A stretch of DNA of 64,000 nucleotides, taken from the NCBI GenBank assembly GCA_033558025.1, contig JAUCEF010000012.1, positions 2,728,001 through 2,792,000 on the forward strand, in the 5' to 3' direction. Within the stretch, counting starts at the first letter, position 1. Every line of letters starts with the position of its first letter. The translations under genes were made by a program, and so were the position numbers. Origin of the DNA: Phytophthora sp. 'mugwort' (Eukaryota > Oomycota > Peronosporomycetes > Peronosporales > Peronosporaceae). The notes below the pieces were generated by a model. That model did not search any database and was not told where the DNA came from. It worked only from the letters and a program-made list of their open reading frames with translations. Positions 10,260 through 20,310 of this stretch are shown here, in pieces.

Positions 10260-12895
10260 ATGGTCTCCGTCACATTTGGGGTATCGCCTTCGCTCTCTGT
10301 ACGCAACTCGTTAGCGCCGGCGATCCGCTCGCCACCGTCTCCTGGCGCACGGGCAACGACAAGGTTGACGCCATCATCGAGGCCCTGACTGCCGAGGAGA
10401 CGGTCAGCCTCGTCCACGGCGCTGTCGACTCAGACGGCAACCAGCAGCAGGCCGGCTACAGCGTCCCCATCACGTCGCAGGGCATCCCCTCTATCCGACT
10501 AACTGATGGTGAAGCTGGTATCAACATCGTGCAGAACGCCACGGGACCACCCACGCAGCTCAACGTGGCTGCCACATGGTCATTGAAAGCGGCTTACCAG
10601 CACGGCGTGATCACGGGCAAGGAGGCCAAGCTGTTCAACATGGCAGTAGCTCTCTCACCTCGTGTGAACATCCTGCGGGACCCCGTGGAGGGGAATTTCT
10701 GGCAGTCGTACAGTGAGGACCCATACCTGAACGCCCGTCTCGGTGTCCAAGGTGTTGAGAGTCTACAGGCTCAGGGCTCAATGGCCAACGCCAAACAGAT
10801 CGGACCGTCGTCTACCGGTTCAAGTGCTGGCGATGTCAATAGCGTTGTGGACTTGCAGACGCTTCAAGAGCTGTATTGGGTTGCTCACGGCACTCTTCTG
10901 CAAGAAGGAAATGCCGCCACGCTCATGTGTTCGTACGCACAGATCAACGGCATTCCGGCCTGTGAGTACGAACCGCTATTCAACACCATGCGAAACGACT
11001 ACAACAGCTCTGCCATCGTCATGAGCGACTGGGGCGCCACGCATTCGACCGCCGAGAGCCTCATCGCCGGCATGGACCTCGAGATGCCGACAGGCTCATA
11101 CTACGACGCGCTATACGATCACATCTATATCTCACAAAACCTGAGCGAGTCGTATCTGAACCATGCCGTGGGCCACATCCTGGCCAAGTACGACGAGTTT
11201 GGGCTACTGGGCACGACTACAGAGGGCTCGTCGCCACTGCCGCAGGATGTGGTAGAGGATCATGCCAAGATCTCGTACGATATCGCCGTCAAGTCGGGAA
11301 TTCTGCTCAAAAACCACAATGACACGCTGCCCGTCAAGGCGGGCTCGTCCATCGCCGTCATCGGCCCCAACGGCGTGCAGTATACGCACGGCACGAATTT
11401 TGCTGAGCGTGCGTACGGCATTACTGAACGCCAGGTATCGACGCTTGAGGCTTTAAAATCTCGTCTAGGTCAGGACGTCGCGAACGCCGTCGGCATGGAC
11501 CAGGAGGGAACGATCATTCCGTCGACCCACCTGCGCAACCTGCTGGGGAACCCTGGGCTGAGCCGCAACGATAGCCTGGGCAGCAGGTCAGACGACGAGA
11601 TCGTGTACTTCACTGGCACGTCTGCTCTACCGAGGAACGCGTCGTATACATGACAAGGACAAGTATACGCAGAGACGGACGGGCACTACACGTTTTCGTT
11701 CGCGCGTGCGATCCCGAGATGGGAGAACCACACGAATCCGGACTATGGCACCATCTTCGCGATCGGTGCTTTCAGCATTAATGGAACGGAGGTCGGTGCG
11801 GGCTACCGCCTGTACGGTGATGGTGGTATGAAGCCCTGGAGTAACTCGATCGCCACTCGCGACAACTGGGACAATATCAAGTCGTACGTGTACATGGAGG
11901 AAGGCTGACACGACCTGGAGGCCAACATCGTGGGCCTCATCGACGAGCAGACGTCTGTGCGCTTGACCTGGGTGACTCCCGCTCAGCGTGCAGCCAACAT
12001 CCAGATCGCCGTCGACGTCGCCAAGGAGGTCGACACGCCCATCGTGTTCGCGTTCGCCAATAGCCCCGCCGAGACTGGTCTGACCCTGGACGACGGCCTG
12101 GATGAGCTGGTGATGAAGGTGGCTGCTGCGAATCCGAACACTGTAGTGGTGCTGAACAACGCCGAGCCCGTGCTGATGCCGTGGCTGGACGACGTGGCTG
12201 CTGTTCTGGAGATGCTGTACCCGAACCAGGAGGGTGGGTGGGCCACGGCTGACCTGCTGCTGGGTAATAGCGTGCCCCAAGGCCGCCTGCCCGTGACGTA
12301 CCCGGCAAGTCTGGACTCGACAATGACCCGCAGTCCGGAATACCCGGAGCGCGTGGCCACGGAGAGCGGTAACGCGACGTTTAGCGAGGGTCTGAACAAC
12401 GGCTACCGCTGGTATGTGCACACGAACACGAGTGTACTGTTCCCGTTCGGCTACGGTTTGAGCTACACGTCGTTCGAGTACAGCAACCCGAACTTCGCGG
12501 CATCGAGCTCGTCACAGCAGCAAAGCAGTAGCAGTCTGAACTACGAGGTCTCGTGCAACCCGGACGACACTGACGCAGTCTTCAGTGTGTCGTTCACAGT
12601 GACAAACACTGGCAGTGTGAAGGGCGTGGAGGTGCCGCAAGTGTACATTGGCCCACCAGCGGATGCCGCGACGGCGTATCCGGACGTACAGTTCGCTTCG
12701 ACGGCTCTGGTCGGTTTCGCGAATGTGGAGTTGGAGGCCGGCGCGAGCACGACAGTGAGTATCGGTATCCGCGAGAAGCAGCTGAGCTTCTACAACGTGA
12801 ACACGTCGAACTGGGAAGTGGCGAAGGGTGAACGTCCCATTTACATCAGTAGGAATGCGGAGGAGGCGGTTTTCAGCGGCCAGGTGCATGTGTAA
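10260..12895 (+). pseudogene. GH3 beta-glucosidase-like, two in-frame TGA codons
   Basis: A family GH3 glycoside hydrolase of about 900 codons in a frame otherwise open to 12895. Signatures include FWQSYSEDPYLNARLGVQG, ANAKQIGPSS, the nucleophile motif VMSDWGATHS, the second-domain segment GILLKNHNDTLPVKAGSSIA, a PA14-like stretch (GHYTFSFARAIPRW), LFPFGYGLSYTSFEY and a C-terminal fibronectin-III-like domain. Secretion is suggested by a hydrophobic leader (GIAFALCTQLVSAGD), but the nearest ATG (10260) is out of frame with it, implying an indel near 10270. In-frame TGA codons interrupt at 11651 and 11906. Each is one transition from a sense codon (TGG or CGA). The catalytic core is conserved, so inactivation looks recent. 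Confidence 0.85.
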
Positions 12896-13712
12896 GTGGC
12901 GAGCGAGGTGTGTGGGCTGAGTGCGACCAGACAGACTCCTTTTTAGGCTTGGTTCGGGTTGTATTGTGCTCCAGCATAAGATTGACACTCTTTAAGAAAT
13001 AGTGAGAGTTTTAATCATGTAGTACATGCAACCTTTGTTTCTTGTTGTTATTAATTTTTAATTAATATCGTCGGAACGGCAAGGTATAGTTTCCGTGAAG
13101 ATCACCTCAAAGATTTGCGCGTTGGATCAGTCGACCCGGCTCATCTCCACCAAATGTAGAGAGAGAGAGGCAGACTTGTCTATTTGGTCTTATTGGGGAC
13201 TAGAATCTCCACCAAATGTAGTCCAAGTTGAAGTCGAAGGCATTTTGTACACCGTGAAGTTGAATAGACAGTCTGATCCTCTCTCTCTTGAGGTCGAAGG
13301 CAACGGGAAGGTACTGGGGATCCAGTCGCAACAAAGACGGGTGTTTTCGTCGGGGGTGCGATCCAAGTCCCGAGCGTTTTGTAAAACGTGTTCCCTTCCA
13401 CCTGCCCTGGTTGCCGTCGGATCCGACCTGGTATCTTCTGCGTGGCTGCTGCTGATAAAAGAGCCAGAGCGAACGATCAGGCCTTGAATAAATGATTGTA
13501 CGGCAAATATACTGGAATATTTGTACTGAATTATTTATTCGACAAGATCGCAGACAAATACGAATAATTTATATGGTCGTAAAACTGGCAGTGTTTTTTT
13601 TTACGTCTACAAAAATAACTTTTCTGGTAATTACATTTTCATTTTTCTTTTCTGAGCTACTGCTGCATATCCAGACACCACAAAAGCACAGGTTGCGGAT
13701 ACTCCTCCATAT
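12896..13712. other. intergenic region, no gene recognised
   Basis: Sequence after the glucosidase stop. The part 13490-13680 is markedly A+T-rich. A 130-codon ORF at 13095-13487 has no recognisable domain and low-complexity segments, and I do not support it as a gene. Confidence 0.45.
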
Positions 13713-13733
13713 ATACAGTAGCAACCGCAATTA
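13713..13733 (+). repeat. pogo-like TIR-like motif
   Basis: The stretch TACAGTAGCAACCGCAATTAG closely matches, in inverted orientation, the right end of the pogo-like element at 34201-34222. CAGT next to TA is usual for pogo/Tc1-type ends. It may mark one end of a short non-autonomous relative inserted in the host DNA; the partner end was not resolved. Confidence 0.4.
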
Positions 13734-13989
13734 GTGGTGTGTAATTAGTGTGAGTGGTTCTGAGAATTTGGTGAAGCGGGATAGGTCCGACTCTATTAAT
13801 TTGCTGCCCTGGGTTCGAGCCCGCCTTCGTGGATTGGTTAGGGTCCACCACGATAAGTGGTGCTATTGTAAAAAAATATACGGTAGCTGCAATTGCGATA
13901 CGAAGGTAGCCCAAATTCCCGAAAATAGACCAATATTTATCATAAATTGGAGCCAGAGCGTTTAATTTTACATCAGCCAGCAACCACGC

Positions 13990-14281
13990 GAAAGCAACAA
14001 GAAGTAGCAATGCCTTCGAGGAACGCATCGACATAGACCCCTTGCGATGGCTATGATAAACTCGTTGGAAGTGCGCACTCTTGTCCAGATTGTTCGGCGA
14101 GCATGCAGCCGTTCTGCGGGACTCCCGTCGGTTCTGAAGGCTTCGGACAACCAATTCTGTGCCCAAAGTATGAACACCGTGAAGTTGTGAAGCCGACCAG
14201 CGCTTCACCAATCGTGGCCGCTTTCGCGAAAGCGCCTGTACACAATCTCCAAAAGCCGCCCACGTCTGAGCCATCATCAGT
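13990..14281 (-). pseudogene. possible 3' fragment of a carboxylesterase, abutting Polinton 2
   Basis: Reading on the minus strand away from the Polinton's left end, the first residues are LMMAQTWAAFGD, which fits the conserved helix near the C-terminus of type-B carboxylesterases. Further on, HTLGTELVV resembles the terminal strand region. Frames are mixed, so the fragment is degenerate. It lies in the orientation expected if a Polinton had split an esterase gene whose 5' part is at 7252-8648, although about 20 codons seem to be missing between the pieces. Identification rests on short motifs only. Confidence 0.45.
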
Positions 14282-14452
14282 AGTAATACTTGGAACATTA
14301 CGCCGGCAGTTTTTTTACTTTCCGTAATTTACGATCGAGAACAATCCTGGAACCTTCTTTCGGACCAGGTGCTATTTTGACGACGCTACCTCTCGACCAC
14401 CTTAGAGTGAAAGCAACGTCTTTTGGATCTTAGGGTAGTTTTAGAACCGCTC
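14282..14452. repeat. left terminal inverted repeat of Polinton 2
   Basis: 171 bp matching the reverse complement of 32295-32464 with about 14 mismatches by hand count. The outer 50 bp are perfect, consistent with integrase recognition at the tips. Confidence 0.92.
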
Positions 14453-14653
14453 GACCGACAACATTCAAACTATATTGATAAAACAATAGATAGTTTTTTA
14501 TTATCTTCTCTTAGCCACCAATCAGGAATAAGAAATCAGTCAGCGCCGCCAACTATGCTTTAGATCGCAAGCTTTGAGTTCTGCGATATGGTTAGATAGG
14601 AACTTGTCGAAGCGTATTGCCACACTGGATGGCTATGAGTTCACACTGGATAA

Positions 14654-15535
14654 CTATGAGTTCTCACGTTTGGCTAAGAACTTCTGTCGAGAGCGCTCAG
14701 CACGGTGCCATTCAGCATGAGCAGTCCATAAACTGCGCGATCGGAATCGCTTTCTGCATCCTCGCTCTGGGCAAGTAAAATCGACTTCATCTTCTGACGA
14801 CGAACCCGAATCCTGGTTCAACACCATCTCCAGATCAGTGCTAACAAGAGTAAAACCAGGAAGAACGTCGCCACCGTCAAGATCTCTCCACGCAGTGTTG
14901 TCAGAGCATTGTACGTCTCCATTGTCGTCGAGATAGTACTCATACATCCGCTGAAAGTCTGGGCGTGGGTCGATCAGCCAACCCAACTGGACGCCGTGCT
15001 GGAAATATTCATTTCGCATCTTTCGATCAAGAGCGCTGCGTTGAGAGCCTCGACCAGAGAGCTTATCAATCTCAACAACAAAGGTGGGAACAAAGGGATC
15101 GCCACGATACGTCCACATCTGTTCACGAATCAAATTCCTGTCATCATCTCGCGGTGTGTATGCCACGTCGGGCATTCTCACGTTGGGCCCTCCGGGACGC
15201 TGCTCCAGAATGAACGCCCCTTGCGAGGTTGTCACTCTGCCTCCTTTTCCAGACCACGTCGCCCAATTATTCAAAACCGTAGCGATCTTGGCCGCCACCT
15301 TCTCATTGCCATACACGACCATTCGAAAGGGGATGAAGCGACCTTCGTCGATGAAGAACGCCGGCTGCTCGCCAAAAACGGGGTTCACCAGTGGACCGAG
15401 CTTCTTCACGTGATAATTCAACTGCTTCAGCTCCACTCCAGGATAGTCCTTGACGTAGCACAAAGTCGTCTTCGTTTCCAAGTCGCGCATGAGTCGCGTA
15501 AGGACGTCTTCGTGAGTTTTTTGCTTGTCCGCCAT
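14654..15535 (-). CDS. Uma2-like PD-(D/E)XK nuclease fused to C2H2 zinc finger
   Basis: Intact 293-residue ORF from the ATG at 15535. The core resembles the Uma2 (DUF820) putative restriction-endonuclease family: RMPDVAYTPRD supplies the first acidic residue, PTFVVEIDKLSG the second, and DRKMRNEYFQHGVQLGWLID the Lys-Tyr helix and closing strand. An acidic Ser-rich linker (DSGSSSEDEVDF) leads to a single classical C2H2 finger (CPERGC ... HAEWH) and a basic tail. Uma2 proteins are widespread in cyanobacteria and occur in some eukaryotes; their role is poorly known. As the only left-arm minus-strand gene, it looks like cargo. The upstream region has five perfect 16-bp repeats. Function as a nuclease or DNA-targeting protein is inferred. 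Confidence 0.78.
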   Translation of the reverse strand: MADKQKTHEDVLTRLMRDLETKTTLCYVKDYPGVELKQLNYHVKKLGPLVNPVFGEQPAFFIDEGRFIPFRMVVYGNEKVAAKIATVLNNWATWSGKGGRVTTSQGAFILEQRPGGPNVRMPDVAYTPRDDDRNLIREQMWTYRGDPFVPTFVVEIDKLSGRGSQRSALDRKMRNEYFQHGVQLGWLIDPRPDFQRMYEYYLDDNGDVQCSDNTAWRDLDGGDVLPGFTLVSTDLEMVLNQDSGSSSEDEVDFTCPERGCRKRFRSRSLWTAHAEWHRAERSRQKFLAKRENS

Positions 15536-15554
15536 CGCTGCTCTTTCTCACTGG

Positions 15555-15634
15555 TTGCTTTTCGACCGAGTTGCTTTTCGACCGAGTTGCTTTTCGACCG
15601 AGTTGCTTTTCGACCGAGTTGCTTTTCGACCGAG
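15555..15634. repeat. five tandem 16-bp repeats upstream of Uma2 gene
   Basis: The unit TTGCTTTTCGACCGAG is repeated five times without error, 20-99 nt upstream of the start codon at 15535. Such a position suggests a regulatory array or iteron. Slippage of a neutral repeat is the alternative. Confidence 0.9.
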
Positions 15635-15952
15635 AAATTACACGATGTGGTCCACACTTTTTAAAGTCGGTAGTCGTCGGACTTTCGGGTGATTTTCAAG
15701 TTTGGAGGAGGCTGACAAAAATGTGGAGCCAAGGCCTCATTGCAGAGAGCAAGCGACAAGCTTAATGCGGCAAAGGATGCCGGAGTTGTTTGAAAAGCGT
15801 GGCATACTGTTCGCCGTAAGACCGCAGGGGTGCAAGCGATATGTAGATTAGTAATACGCTTCGAAGTAGGCATAAAAAGTAATGAATGCGGAGCTTTGCC
15901 TTCTATTATAATATTTTATTCCTGATAAATATGAAGTTAGTAATATACAAAG

Positions 15953-16219
15953 ATGACGTACTCACCTGAACAATACGAACTTAACAAAGAGCGAATCAAA
16001 GCCGCTCAAAAGCGGTACTATCTAAAAACAAGGGAAACGCGACTGGCTAAGCAGCGAGAATATGATGAGAAGAATCGCGAAGAAATTTGTGCCCGTAAGA
16101 AGAAGAATTACTTAAGTAAATCAGAACTTAGCCAAAGCGAACTTAACCAAAGCGAACTTACTAAATTTTTTTTTCTCAGATATAAAGTCAGCCCCAATAT
16201 AAAGTCGATCCTGATATAA
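15953..16219 (+). CDS. small basic protein with repeated SEL(S/N/T)Q motif
   Basis: 88-residue ORF from the ATG at 15953, preceded by an AT-rich AATATACAAAG box. The first 50 residues are highly charged and predicted helical (KERIKAAQKRYYLKTRETRL), a pattern seen in small DNA-binding-like proteins and nuclease leaders of large DNA viruses. It then has three copies of a five-residue motif, SELSQ SELNQ SELTK. The last 20 residues run into the 17-bp repeat array at 16180 and may not be original, because a T-run near 16167 could have shifted the frame. Function unknown; nucleic-acid binding is a guess. Confidence 0.55.
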   Translation: MTYSPEQYELNKERIKAAQKRYYLKTRETRLAKQREYDEKNREEICARKKKNYLSKSELSQSELNQSELTKFFFLRYKVSPNIKSILI

Positions 16220-16239
16220 GGTCCGATAATTATAAAGTC
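16180..16239. repeat. four degenerate 17-bp direct repeats upstream of polymerase
   Basis: Copies of ATATAAAGTC begin at 16180, 16197, 16214 and 16230, a regular 16-17 bp period, with the fourth copy starting TTATAAAGTC. The array ends about 40 nt before the polymerase start at 16281. Confidence 0.75.
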
Positions 16240-16280
16240 GATTCTCACCAGATTAATATCGACAAAGATATATAGGCAAT

Positions 16281-19200
16281 ATGTTTGCATACGAACTCGC
16301 AGGATTAAAGAGATTAAATATCCAAGCTGTCAAATGGGGTAGCAGCTACAGGGTTAAGGTTCGAGGTAGAACTGGTAAGATGGTATATGTTAGCAACATT
16401 TCACGTTCAATGAACAAGAAATTGGTGGCTAAGCAGTACAATGTTTCAGTTAAAACCCTTGAGAAGCATATGTCGCCTGACTATAAGGCTGATCCCAAGT
16501 ACCGTTTTTACACTGGTAATCACATGGAATCACACCTATATGAGGGTATTGAGGCTACTGATTTCTACGATAAGCTCGAGAACGTTCTTTCGACCCAGGC
16601 AAGTGCTTTTAAGGTAATATTGCTCTTGGGTACGAACTTGTGAGCAAGACTGATCCTGATGACACTCGCTACTTCTACCCAAATCTCGCTAACACTTATG
16701 TATTCAATAAGCCTGTCGCAATCAACAGCAAGGCGGATATTCGAAAGAAGGTGATTTCGGAAATTCGGTCTATGGAGTTGGCTGACAAGCTGAACTACCC
16801 CAGCTCCGGATATAAGCTTAAGACGATCACTGCATTCAAGATTTTTGTCTATCATCGCGACCATGCTCTTGGGGATAGCGATGCTGTTATTCCTAAGGTT
16901 ATCCGCGAAAACAAGCATGTAATTAACTTCCCTAAGACCAACAACAAGTGCGTCTTCCACTGCATCGCCCGGCACACATTCCAGAGCGCTAAGAAGGATC
17001 CTCGCAGAATTCAGGCTCAAGTGAAGGAGGCATTCAAGCGCTACTGCTCTTTCAAGGGGGTTAATTATACGTTGAGCCTATTTAGAAGCTTCAAGCCTAT
17101 TGACCTACAGCTCGATGAGATTGAGGACTGCTTGCAACTCGGTATTAACGTATATAGCATGGATGTAGCTACCGGAAATGTGGAATGCATTCGTAGGTCG
17201 GACAAGGGGTATGAAGCGATGGATATTCTATCACACGAGAATCACGCTCTCTACATCAAGAGCATCGATATGCTTCAGTCTAAGTATCAGTGCCCCAAGT
17301 GTGAAATGATTTTTGTGAGTGGTGAAAGATTTAAAAATCACAAGAAAAATCAGTGCGAGCTTGTTAATATTGAGAGCTTCCCCGCTGAGCCAACTATCTC
17401 CAAGCCAGCTCCTAACGCGATTCGATCACTGCTTACAAAGTATTCCGTTAAGGATGCTAACCAGTACATCGACCACTTCATTGTTTATGACTTTGAGGCA
17501 ATCCTTAAGCCTACGGCGACTCAACACGGGGAGAATACTGTCTTCACGAACGAACACATTCCGGTGTCTGTATCCGTAGCTGATAGCTTAACCGAGGAGG
17601 TGCGCTGTTTTGTAAATGACGATCCAAAGATGTTGGTTATGGATATGTTCAAATACATTGGTGATGTATCGGTGAAGATCCAACAGTACAATGTCGATAA
17701 GTATAAGTCGCTTCTACAAAAAGTCATCAATGCCCACGGTCTGACAGGTATGGAAATTCCAGGCGTCAAGCTTGGTAAAAAGTACAAGATGTCTGATGTG
17801 GAGAGTTGGATTAAAGAAGGGAAGTATGATAGCTTCTTTCACTTCCATAGCAGTCTTGGCTTTCGTAAGCAGAGGTCCGACTACGGAAGACTTAAACAGC
17901 AGATTGATCAGGTACCAGTATTCGGCTTCAATTCGGGTCGATACGATATCAACTTGATTAAGAGCGACTTATTCACCATCATTGGTACTGACAACATCAA
18001 ATCTGTTATCAAGAACCCCAGCTACATGTGCATCGCTACATCGAACATGAAAATGCTCGATATTAGCAACTATGTACCAGCTGGTACCAGCTACGATAAG
18101 TATCTTACGACATATCTCGGTGGCTGCAAATGTGATGACAAAATTAGATGTGTCTGTGGTCTTGGCAAGGGTCTTTTCCCGTATGAGTACATCACCGCGT
18201 TCAATGTACTCAACCAGACTACTATCCCGCCTAAGTCAGCTTTTGACAGCAAGCTCCGTGGAACAAGCATCACCGATGATGACTACGAGCGAGTGAAGTT
18301 CGTGTGGGGGTACTATGAGATGAAATCCATCATGGACCTACTGGTATGGTACAACAATCTCGCTGTAGTTCCATTCATCAAGGCTATCAAAGCCCAGCGC
18401 GAGCTATTCATGCGTTTCGATCTGGATATGTTTGCAGATGGAGTGTCGCTACCTGGACTTAGTGAAAAGGTTATGTATCAGACCTGCTTCAACAATCTCC
18501 AATACCCGGATAAGACACCTGCTAACGCATTCCAATTCCCACCCCAGCGCATGGGCGGCTACAAGAGTCAGGATGCTAAGGCAAAGCGTGAATTTGGTAT
18601 GGCACTTGATCACTTGGATACATTGCTGCAAAAGCAAAAGTATCTGTGTGGTTTATGCTACTGTCAGCTGACCGTCGATACCGCTTCAGCAGACCGTATC
18701 AACAACAAGCTTGGACACATCGATGGCAACATATTGGTTAGCTGTATCAAGTGCAACACCGCTCGTAAGGACATGTCGCTCAAGGGATTCCGCTATAAGA
18801 AGTTGCTTGAGTTCAACTCGGACAGATTGGTGTATAGCATTGATAAGGAGGAAAAGGACATCTACGCTAAGATGAAGGCCAACATTGCTGGAGGCCCATC
18901 TATTATCTTTAATCGCTACGCTAAGCGCAATGAGACAAATATTCGCGGAGGTAAGCTCTGTAAGAAAATTATCGGATACGATGCTAACGCTCTATACCTA
19001 TGGGCACTTGGTAATGAGATGCCATGCGGACGATTGACTACGATCGAGGCTTATGATGGCATTGTCGAGGACATCGTTGCTGATAAGATTTTCGGATTCC
19101 TTGAATGCGATATTCAAACTCCAGACCATCTTAAAGACTACTTCAGTGAGATGACCCCAATTTTCAAAAACACGCTAATCGATTGTGCTGATGAGAGTGT

Positions 19201-20262
19201 CATTGGTCATCACATGTACAAGTACAACGAGGCACGTAAGCAAAGCCGAGCAAAACCAGCTCGTAAGCTTATAGGTAGCTACTTTGGTGAAAAGATTCTC
19301 ATATACGCACCTTTGCTTAAATGGTATCTTTCCCACGGTTTGGAGATCACCAAGACTTACTGCTTTATTAAGGCCAGCTCTCACAAGGCTTTTATTCCTT
19401 TTATGGAGGCTGTATCAAACGCTCGACGAGAGGGTGATGTTGATAAGTCGAAGGCGATGATTGCTGAGATGATGAAACTTGTAGGCAACAGTGCTTTTGG
19501 TCGATCTGGAATGGATATGAGCAAGCACAAAGAGGTCAAGTATGAGTCGAGCGACAAAGCTATTAAGAGCAAGATCGAACACTTTACGTTCCACGGGTTG
19601 GAGGAGCTTAATGATTCTTGTGAGACTACGATGAAAAAGCGTCGCCTCAACAACAAGAACCCGATCCATTTATCGATTGCTATCTATCAGCTCGCTAAGC
19701 TACGCATGCTTCAGTTTTACTATGACTGTATCGACTTTTACTTCGATCGTTCAGACTTTCAATATCAGGAGATGGACACGGATAGTGGCTATATCGCATT
19801 CAGCTGCGATAACCCATCCAAAGAATGCATCAAGCCTAAACTACGTGATCACTTCGATGAGCATAAGTATGGGTGGTTCCCGCGAGACTACAACGCTGAG
19901 GTAGCCAAGTTCGACCGCCGCACGCCTGGTCTATTCAAGGAAGAGTGGCGAGGTGATGCAATGGTCTCATTATCCTCTAAGAACTACATCTGCTACCTAC
20001 CGGACGAGGAGCACAAGGTCAAAGTCAGTGCTAAGGGTATACAGCAGGGGCGTGGTCGCAATATTGATGTACTTAACCCAGATGGTTTCGAGACTTGTAC
20101 GGGACCGCATCACACTTCGGGGTACTAACAAGGGTTTCAGACTATCGAAAGAAACCAAATCGATCATTACCTATACTCAAACCAAAACAGCGCTCAAATT
20201 ACTACTATGATAAGCGCCAGGTAATGTCGGACGGTATTTCAACGATTCCGCTGAATGTCTAA
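16281..20262 (+). pseudogene. protein-primed DNA polymerase B (pPolB) with OTU-like, Zn-finger and HNH-like segments, frameshifted
   Basis: About 1,325 codons, the usual Polinton size. Order: N-terminal segment; an OTU-like protease segment (NKCVFHCIARH near 16945, partner His in ENHALYIKS near 17240); a CPKC...H..NQC zinc finger near 17292; ExoI YDFEAI near 17486; ExoII NSGRYDINL near 17932; an inserted HNH-like segment with two CxxC pairs at 18640-18790; motif A GYDANALYLW near 18976; motif B LVGNSAFG near 19480; motif C MDTDSGY near 19770; and the NKGFR/YYYDKRQV tail. A one-base loss near 16612, a gain near 20097 and another gain near 20203 break the frame; the main uninterrupted stretch is 16640-20128. 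It would replicate the element using a protein primer. A GATATATAGG box lies at 16267-16276. Confidence 0.9.
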
Positions 20263-20310
20263 GGGGATATATCGAACTGATGCTTATTTTTTCCCTCTAA
20301 ATATAGGATC

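Noticed and set aside
11651..11908. TGA read as tryptophan (recoding) in the glucosidase
   Set aside because: Neighbouring intact genes end in TGA normally (for example 48358) and use TGG for Trp.
11627..12421. 264-codon minus-strand ORF within the glucosidase
   Set aside because: G+C-rich shadow of the GH3 frame without any recognised features.
13805..13830. tRNA-like B-box (GGTTCGAGCCC)
   Set aside because: No acceptor stem, D-arm or A box at the right spacing; no complete cloverleaf can be drawn.
14276..14281. 6-bp Polinton target-site duplication
   Set aside because: Left flank ATCAGT, right flank AATATT (copy 2) and ACTGTT (copy 1) do not match in direct orientation.
15555..15634. CRISPR-like array
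   Set aside because: Repeats are contiguous with no spacers, so this is a plain tandem repeat.
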